Below, piece after piece: positions 14,353 through 17,556 of a stretch of 17,556 bases of DNA. The stretch spans positions 1-17,556 of the forward strand of contig JBHEKP010000280.1 in assembly GCA_041859375.1 (NCBI GenBank), read 5' to 3'. Under the pieces are notes generated by a model. That model had not been told where the DNA came from and searched no databases. It worked only from the letters and a program-made list of their open reading frames with translations. The position numbers and the translations under genes are program-made. The DNA comes from JBHEKP01 sp041859375 (GTDB taxonomy: Bacteria > Hydrogenedentota > Hydrogenedentia > Hydrogenedentales > CAITNO01). Each line of letters opens with the position of its first letter. Position 1 is the stretch's first letter.

Positions 14353-15141
14353 TCAGCGGTTTTCCCGGGCCTCCACGGTCTCGCGGATGGCGCGGATGCG
14401 GCGGTCGGGGTCGGGGTGGGTGGTGAGCATGTAGGCCCAGTTGGGCAGGCCCTCCATGTCGCGGAGCAGTTTGAAGAGCTTGTCCGCGCCCTCCGCCGAG
14501 CCGAAGGTTTCCAGCACCAGCCGTGCGCCGAAGCGGTCGGCGCCCTCCTCCTGCGCGCGGGAATAGGTGCGGTTCATGGCGTCTGCGGCGGCCTGCGCCA
14601 CGGAGAAAAGGTCCTCCGAGCCGCTCAGCGCCATGAGGCACACGGCCAGCGCCACGCCCCGGCCCAGCCCGCGCAGGTGGTCGCGCTGCCGGAAATGGCC
14701 CAGCTCGTGGCCGATCACAAAGGCCACCGCCGTCTCGTCGTCGCCGAGCTTGTCCAGCAGCGCCCTGGTCATCACGATGCGCCCGCCGGGCACGGCGAAG
14801 GCGTTGGGCATGTCCGGCTCCGCGGCCACCTCCAGCGTGTAGGGCAGCTTCGGCACCTCCGGGTGGGCCGCCATCCGCTCCAGCAGGGGCTTCCACCGGG
14901 CGGCCTCCTCCTCCGAGCCGGAGGGGAGGAGGTTTCCCAGGGGGAGTTTGGCGAAGATGCGCGCCTCCGTTTCCGGGGAAATGTTCTCCACGATTTTGTC
15001 CACGGCGAGGGCCGCCGTGAAATAAAGCACCACCCCGCAGGCCACCACCACGGCGCAAAGCTGGAGCGTGTCGCGCAGGGTGCCGCCGGTGTGCGCGCTC
15101 GCCTCGGCGGCGTCGCCCAGGGGGCGCTCGGTGAATTTCAT
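14353..15141 (-). CDS. membrane-anchored M48 zinc metallopeptidase
   Basis: This 262-residue protein has one N-terminal membrane segment (about 26-47) and an M48 peptidase domain. The zinc site is intact: HELGH at 145-149 with E146 as the catalytic base, and E198 in QEEGAD as the third ligand. AFAVPGGRIVMTRALLDKL (114-132) and THPDPDRRI (241-249) are standard M48 landmarks. The domain most resembles the Oma1/BepA/YcaL (M48B/C) group, used for envelope protein quality control. With one anchor and no signal cleavage site, the domain most likely faces the periplasm, but the topology is not certain. The ATG overlaps the stop of the upstream YbjQ-like gene by 4 nt. It is the last gene of a three-gene operon. 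Confidence 0.92.
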   Translation of the reverse strand: MKFTERPLGDAAEASAHTGGTLRDTLQLCAVVVACGVVLYFTAALAVDKIVENISPETEARIFAKLPLGNLLPSGSEEEAARWKPLLERMAAHPEVPKLPYTLEVAAEPDMPNAFAVPGGRIVMTRALLDKLGDDETAVAFVIGHELGHFRQRDHLRGLGRGVALAVCLMALSGSEDLFSVAQAAADAMNRTYSRAQEEGADRFGARLVLETFGSAEGADKLFKLLRDMEGLPNWAYMLTTHPDPDRRIRAIRETVEARENR

Positions 15142-15623
15142 TGTCCGTCCGGTCCGCGCAGGTAGCGGACCGCCGTGCCCGAGGCGATCATCTCCACCGC
15201 GCCGATGCTGCGCCGGTCCGACCTCGTCTTCGCCCCGGAGATGCTGCTTGTGTCCAGGCGCAGGTTCACGATTATGTCCGCGCCGCCCGTGGCGGCGGAC
15301 TCCTTGAGCCGCAGCACCGCCTCGCGCCGCGCCCGGTCGAGCAGGCTTTCGTAGGAGCGCACGTTGCCGCCGAAAAAGTTGCGGATGGACATGGCGAAAC
15401 GCTTGAAATAGTCAATGGAGATGACCACCGACACGCTTTCCATCCAGGCGTTCTCCACCCCGCGGCCCGTGTCCCATTCGCGGCTGGGGATTGCGGGCAT
15501 GCCCGACAGCGCCTGCTCGCGGCGGCGGATGCTCTCGTAGTGGCGGTTCTCGTTCCTGCGTCCCGCCACCAGGCCGATCAGCACCAGCACGGCGAAAACC
15601 GCCAGTTGTACCAGGCTATCCAT
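15138..15623 (-). CDS. membrane-anchored YbjQ-like (UPF0145) protein
   Basis: This 161-residue protein has an N-terminal membrane segment (about 4-21) followed by a charged linker. A YbjQ/UPF0145 (PF01906) domain starts near residue 60. Visible landmarks are VVISIDYFKRFAMSIRNFFG, then VRSYESLLDRARREAVLRL, then GGADIIVNLRLDTSS and SGTAVRYL at the end. YbjQ domains form ring-like oligomers and are labelled heavy-metal-binding in databases, but their function is not established. Its start overlaps the end of the upstream soluble paralogue by 8 nt, and its end overlaps the M48 gene by 4 nt. It is clearly a diverged tandem duplicate that gained a membrane anchor. Confidence 0.85.
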   Translation of the reverse strand: MDSLVQLAVFAVLVLIGLVAGRRNENRHYESIRRREQALSGMPAIPSREWDTGRGVENAWMESVSVVISIDYFKRFAMSIRNFFGGNVRSYESLLDRARREAVLRLKESAATGGADIIVNLRLDTSSISGAKTRSDRRSIGAVEMIASGTAVRYLRGPDGQ

Positions 15624-15945
15624 GATCGGGCCGCACCACCAGCACCGCCGTGCCGTAGGCGTACAGCTCCGCCGCGCCCTGGGCCACGGCGGAGGTGGAA
15701 AAGCGGATGTTGATCACCGCGTTCGCGCCGAGCGCCTGCGCCTGCGCGACCATGCGCTCAATCGCCTGGGCGCGCGACTCCTGCAGCAGCTCCGTGTAGC
15801 CCTTCAGCTCACCGCCCACGATGTTCTTCAGCCCCGCCATGAAATCGCGGCCGAAATGCTTCGCCCGCACCGTGCTGCCGGACACCAGCCCGTAATGCTC
15901 GTGAATCACCATGCCCGGCACCTGGTCAATCGTTGTGAGGATCAT
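15616..15945 (-). CDS. YbjQ-like (UPF0145) protein
   Basis: This is a 109-residue soluble protein covering the entire YbjQ/UPF0145 family length. Landmarks are MILTTIDQVPGMVIHEHYGL, SGSTVRAKHFGRDF, GGELKGYTELL, ARNAV-like ALGANAVINIRFSTS and YGTAVLV. The frame remains open far upstream, but the ATG at 15945 is where family homology begins, and AGGAAGGA stands about 7 nt before it. It is the first gene of the operon with the anchored paralogue and the M48 peptidase. The function of the family is not established; metal binding is only a database label. Confidence 0.92.
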   Translation of the reverse strand: MILTTIDQVPGMVIHEHYGLVSGSTVRAKHFGRDFMAGLKNIVGGELKGYTELLQESRAQAIERMVAQAQALGANAVINIRFSTSAVAQGAAELYAYGTAVLVVRPDHG

Positions 15946-15990
15946 GCGCGTTCCTTCCTGCTTCCCGTTGTGTGAAAAATGACACGCCCA

Positions 15991-16019
15991 ATAATAACGG
16001 GTTTTTCCCGTGCGCGCAA
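15991..16019 (-). promoter_or_regulatory. sigma-70-like promoter of the YbjQ-M48 operon
   Basis: On the minus strand TTGCGC (16019-16014) is followed by a 17-bp spacer and TATTAT (15996-15991, 5/6). The spacer contains the palindrome ACGGG-TTTTT-CCCGT (15997-16011), so a protein bound there would block the promoter. The leader to the ATG at 15945 is about 40 nt. Confidence 0.5.
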
Positions 16020-16092
16020 GGCCCAACCCGCGCGGGGAATATTTTGCCCGGACAGCCCGTTTCATTGCGCAACAGCAGTAGGAGTGCAAGCC

Positions 16093-16212
16093 ATGCAGTA
16101 CCCCGTCCCCTCCCCCGACGAGAAAACATTTGAAGACCTTAACCCCCTGTTCACCCAGGTGTTGCGCCGCTTCGCGGCGGACGCCGCCCCCTCCCTGCGG
16201 AAGGCGTGCTGA
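16093..16212 (+). CDS. possible 39-residue small protein (or small RNA locus)
   Basis: An ATG at 16093 stands 8 nt after a GGAG site (16081-16084). It opens a 39-codon frame starting MQYPVPSPDEKTFEDLNP, with an amphipathic FTQVLRRFAADA stretch and a C-terminal KAC. The stop at 16210-16212 is followed 29 nt later by a very strong intrinsic terminator. No family is recognised. The combination of ribosome site, short frame and dedicated terminator supports a real small transcript. Whether it is translated or acts as an RNA cannot be decided. Only a weak promoter (TATTTT at 16040-16045) is seen upstream. Confidence 0.4.
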   Translation: MQYPVPSPDEKTFEDLNPLFTQVLRRFAADAAPSLRKAC

Positions 16213-16241
16213 ACGGGCAGGGAGCCTTTTTCCGGCCTCTT

Positions 16242-16283
16242 CTCCCCGGTTCCCCCATTGGAACCGGGGAGTTTTTGTTTTTT
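16242..16283 (+). terminator. strong rho-independent terminator
   Basis: CTCCCCGGTTCC (16242-16253) pairs perfectly with GGAACCGGGGAG (16260-16271), a 12-bp stem with a 6-nt loop. TTTTTGTTTTTT follows at 16272-16283. The T tract exists only on the plus-strand side, so it ends plus-strand transcription. It is the only textbook intrinsic terminator in the window. Confidence 0.9.
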
Positions 16284-16300
16284 GCCACGGTGCGGGAAAG

Positions 16301-16329
16301 TGGACGCATGCGCGCCGCGCGGATACACT
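16301..16329 (+). promoter_or_regulatory. candidate promoter of the gene at 16375
   Basis: TGGACG (16301-16306, 4/6) is followed by a 17-bp spacer and TACACT (16324-16329), then TG. The same TACACTTG sequence stands before the next gene (17404-17411). The leader is about 40 nt. Confidence 0.4.
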
Positions 16330-16374
16330 TGAATGCGGACGGTCCCGAAGGCCGCAAGGCAAGGAGTATTTCAA

Positions 16375-17349
16375 ATGAACGGCATCCCTGTGGTCCGTGT
16401 GGTTGCGGCGGCGCTGGCGGCGCTGCACTGGGCGCCCGCCGTCATGGCGGCGGGGGACGCCGCCGACCGCGCGGAGCTGTCCGTGCCGGGGCTGCGCTGT
16501 GTCATCGGCGGCAACGGCGCGTGGGAGGCGCACCGCGAGGGGTACAACGGCATATTTCTGATGGAGTCCGGGGGCGGCGGCGGCACACCCTTTGTGCCCC
16601 TTTACGCCGGGTGGAACCTGGAGCATTACTTTGACGGGCGTCCCGGGCAGGAGGACAGGAAGATTTTCTTCGAGCCGCGCAACGCGCCGATGACCTTTCG
16701 CCGTGTGGACGCCGCCACGGTGGAACTGCACCAGCCGGAAACGCCGTACTGGGGGGTGGAAAGCAGGTCGCGCTTCACCCTGCGTGAGCCCCATTTTGTG
16801 GACTTTGACTTCCGCTGCACGCCGCACAAGCCGGTCCAGGGCGGCTTTTTGGGCTGTTTCTGGGCGTCCTACATCAACGCGCCGGAGGACAAGAGCATTT
16901 ACCTCCTCAGGGAGGGAGCCACCCTTGACGCGCCGCAGTGGGCCCAGTTTTGCACGATGGCGCACAACCGCGACAGCACCATCCTCCCGGAGGGGGACGC
17001 GCCGGAAATGGTCTTTCCCGAATCGGGCACGACCCTGTACAACAGCATTTCACCGCTGCGGCGCGGCCCGCCCCTTTTCTACGGGCGCAGGGGCGGCTCC
17101 GTGCTGATTTTCCTGTTCGAGCCGTCGGCGCACATTCGCTTTTCCCATTCCCCCTCGGGCGGGGGCCGCACCGCCGCGGGTGACGACACCAACCCCGCCT
17201 GGGATTTCCAGTACCTGATTCCCGGCGCGGAGCAGGGGAAAGAATACGGGTTCCGCGCGCGGCTGGTGTGCAAGCCGTGGAAAGACCGGGCCGATGTGGT
17301 TGCGGAGGCCCGCGCCTTCCTTGCGGGGCTTGAGCCGCCGCGGAAGTGA
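16375..17349 (+). CDS. secreted protein of unknown function
   Basis: This is a 324-residue protein with an N-terminal signal peptide (MNGIPVVRVVAAALAALHW, cleavage near VMAAG at about 26). I do not recognise the family. The mature part is rich in aromatic and beta-prone segments (YAGWNLEHYFDG, MTFRRVDAATVELHQPE, FTLREPHFVDFDFRC) and looks like an all-beta fold such as a galactose-mutarotase-like or lectin-like sandwich; that is a guess from composition. Four cysteines remain in the mature protein. The ATG at 16375 has AAGGAG 8 nt upstream. The strong terminator just before and a separate promoter-like sequence make it an independent unit. The next gene begins about 100 nt later with the same type of leader. 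Confidence 0.7.
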   Translation: MNGIPVVRVVAAALAALHWAPAVMAAGDAADRAELSVPGLRCVIGGNGAWEAHREGYNGIFLMESGGGGGTPFVPLYAGWNLEHYFDGRPGQEDRKIFFEPRNAPMTFRRVDAATVELHQPETPYWGVESRSRFTLREPHFVDFDFRCTPHKPVQGGFLGCFWASYINAPEDKSIYLLREGATLDAPQWAQFCTMAHNRDSTILPEGDAPEMVFPESGTTLYNSISPLRRGPPLFYGRRGGSVLIFLFEPSAHIRFSHSPSGGGRTAAGDDTNPAWDFQYLIPGAEQGKEYGFRARLVCKPWKDRADVVAEARAFLAGLEPPRK

Positions 17350-17379
17350 GGGGCGCGAAGGCCCGCCGCCGCGAAACGC

Positions 17380-17409
17380 TGGCGGCAGCGCGCGCCTTTG
17401 GTCTACACT
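17380..17409 (+). promoter_or_regulatory. candidate promoter of the gene at 17454
   Basis: TGGCGG (17380-17385) is followed by an 18-bp spacer and TACACT (17404-17409). The -35 box is poor. The -10 hexamer plus the following TG is shared with the upstream gene's promoter. Confidence 0.3.
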
Positions 17410-17453
17410 TGGGCGCTGGACGCGCCGTGAACCACCCTGCAAGGAGAGCCCGA

Positions 17454-17556
17454 ATGAAGGCCCGGCTGTTTGGAACGCTGTTGTGCGCCGCGGCGCTTTT
17501 CACCGCGCCCGCCGCGCTGCGGGCGGCGGATCAGCCGCAGTGGGGCGAGCGGCACA
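17454..17556 (+). CDS. secreted protein, 5' part only; probably PQQ/BamB-like propeller
   Basis: The ATG at 17454 follows AAGGAG by 7 nt. The 34 visible residues comprise a signal peptide (MKARLFGTLLCAAALFTAPA, cleavage near LRAA) and the mature start ADQPQWGERH. A mature N-terminus of the form (A)DQPQWG is typical of PQQ-repeat beta-propeller proteins (outer-membrane assembly factor BamB-like) in Planctomycetes-like genomes. The gene runs off the window, so this is a guess from ten residues. Confidence 0.5.
   Translation, partial: MKARLFGTLLCAAALFTAPAALRAADQPQWGERH

Noticed and set aside
15616..16965. 449-codon extension of the YbjQ-like gene on the minus strand
   Set aside because: Homology and a strong ribosome site begin at the ATG at 15945. 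The extension crosses a promoter, a terminator and another gene on the opposite strand.
1..17556. CRISPR arrays, insertion sequences or rRNA genes
   Set aside because: No regularly spaced repeats, no transposase motifs and no rRNA-like segments were seen on either strand.

Overview
The window is GC-rich bacterial chromosome with a few AT-richer islands. The organism looks Gram-negative: it has an ArnT-like lipid A glycosyltransferase, two lipid-A-disaccharide-synthase N-terminal (LAB_N) domains, and several secreted proteins. Secreted sialidase-type and GH99/71-like proteins next to PQQ/BamB-like and unrecognised secreted proteins resemble Hydrogenedentota, Planctomycetota or Lentisphaerota genomes. 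That placement is an inference from gene style; no rRNA or marker gene is present.

Layout. (1) 1-780 is AT-richer and has no intact gene. It holds the frameshifted 3' end of a winged-helix protein (about 282-421). (2) 781-2449 (+) is a phosphate uptake pair: a DUF47/PhoU-like regulator and a PiT transporter. (3) 4046-2456 (-) is an overlapping pair, a minimal nucleotidyltransferase of the DUF6036/AbiEii type followed by a winged-helix protein. Its promoter carries a perfect inverted repeat. (4) 4194-5464 is an AT-richer island with one unrecognised gene on the minus strand. A 20-bp direct repeat that looks like a promoter lies on each side of it. (5) 5521-8568 holds two convergent secreted carbohydrate-active proteins, a BNR-repeat sialidase-like protein (+) and a GH99/71-like protein (-). 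(6) 8732-14333 (+) looks like a lipid A or envelope remodelling locus: duplicated LAB_N membrane protein, OmpR-type response regulator, sensor kinase, ArnT-like glycosyltransferase and PAP2 phosphatase. (7) 15945-14353 (-) is a tight three-gene operon: YbjQ-like protein, membrane-anchored YbjQ-like paralogue and M48 metallopeptidase. (8) 16093-16283 (+) is a possible 39-codon gene or small RNA ending in a very strong terminator. (9) 16375-17556 (+) has an unrecognised secreted protein and the start of a probable PQQ/BamB-like propeller protein.

The most interesting observation concerns region 6. The LAB_N gene and the ArnT-like gene are each preceded by the same direct repeat, GTAATC-N3-CGGTAA-Y, with an 11-bp repeat period. 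In both places it lies 11 bp upstream of a -10-like hexamer. This is the geometry expected of an OmpR/PhoB/PmrA-class activator site. I infer that the response regulator encoded between the two genes controls both, forming a PmrAB-ArnT-like circuit outside the usual proteobacterial setting.
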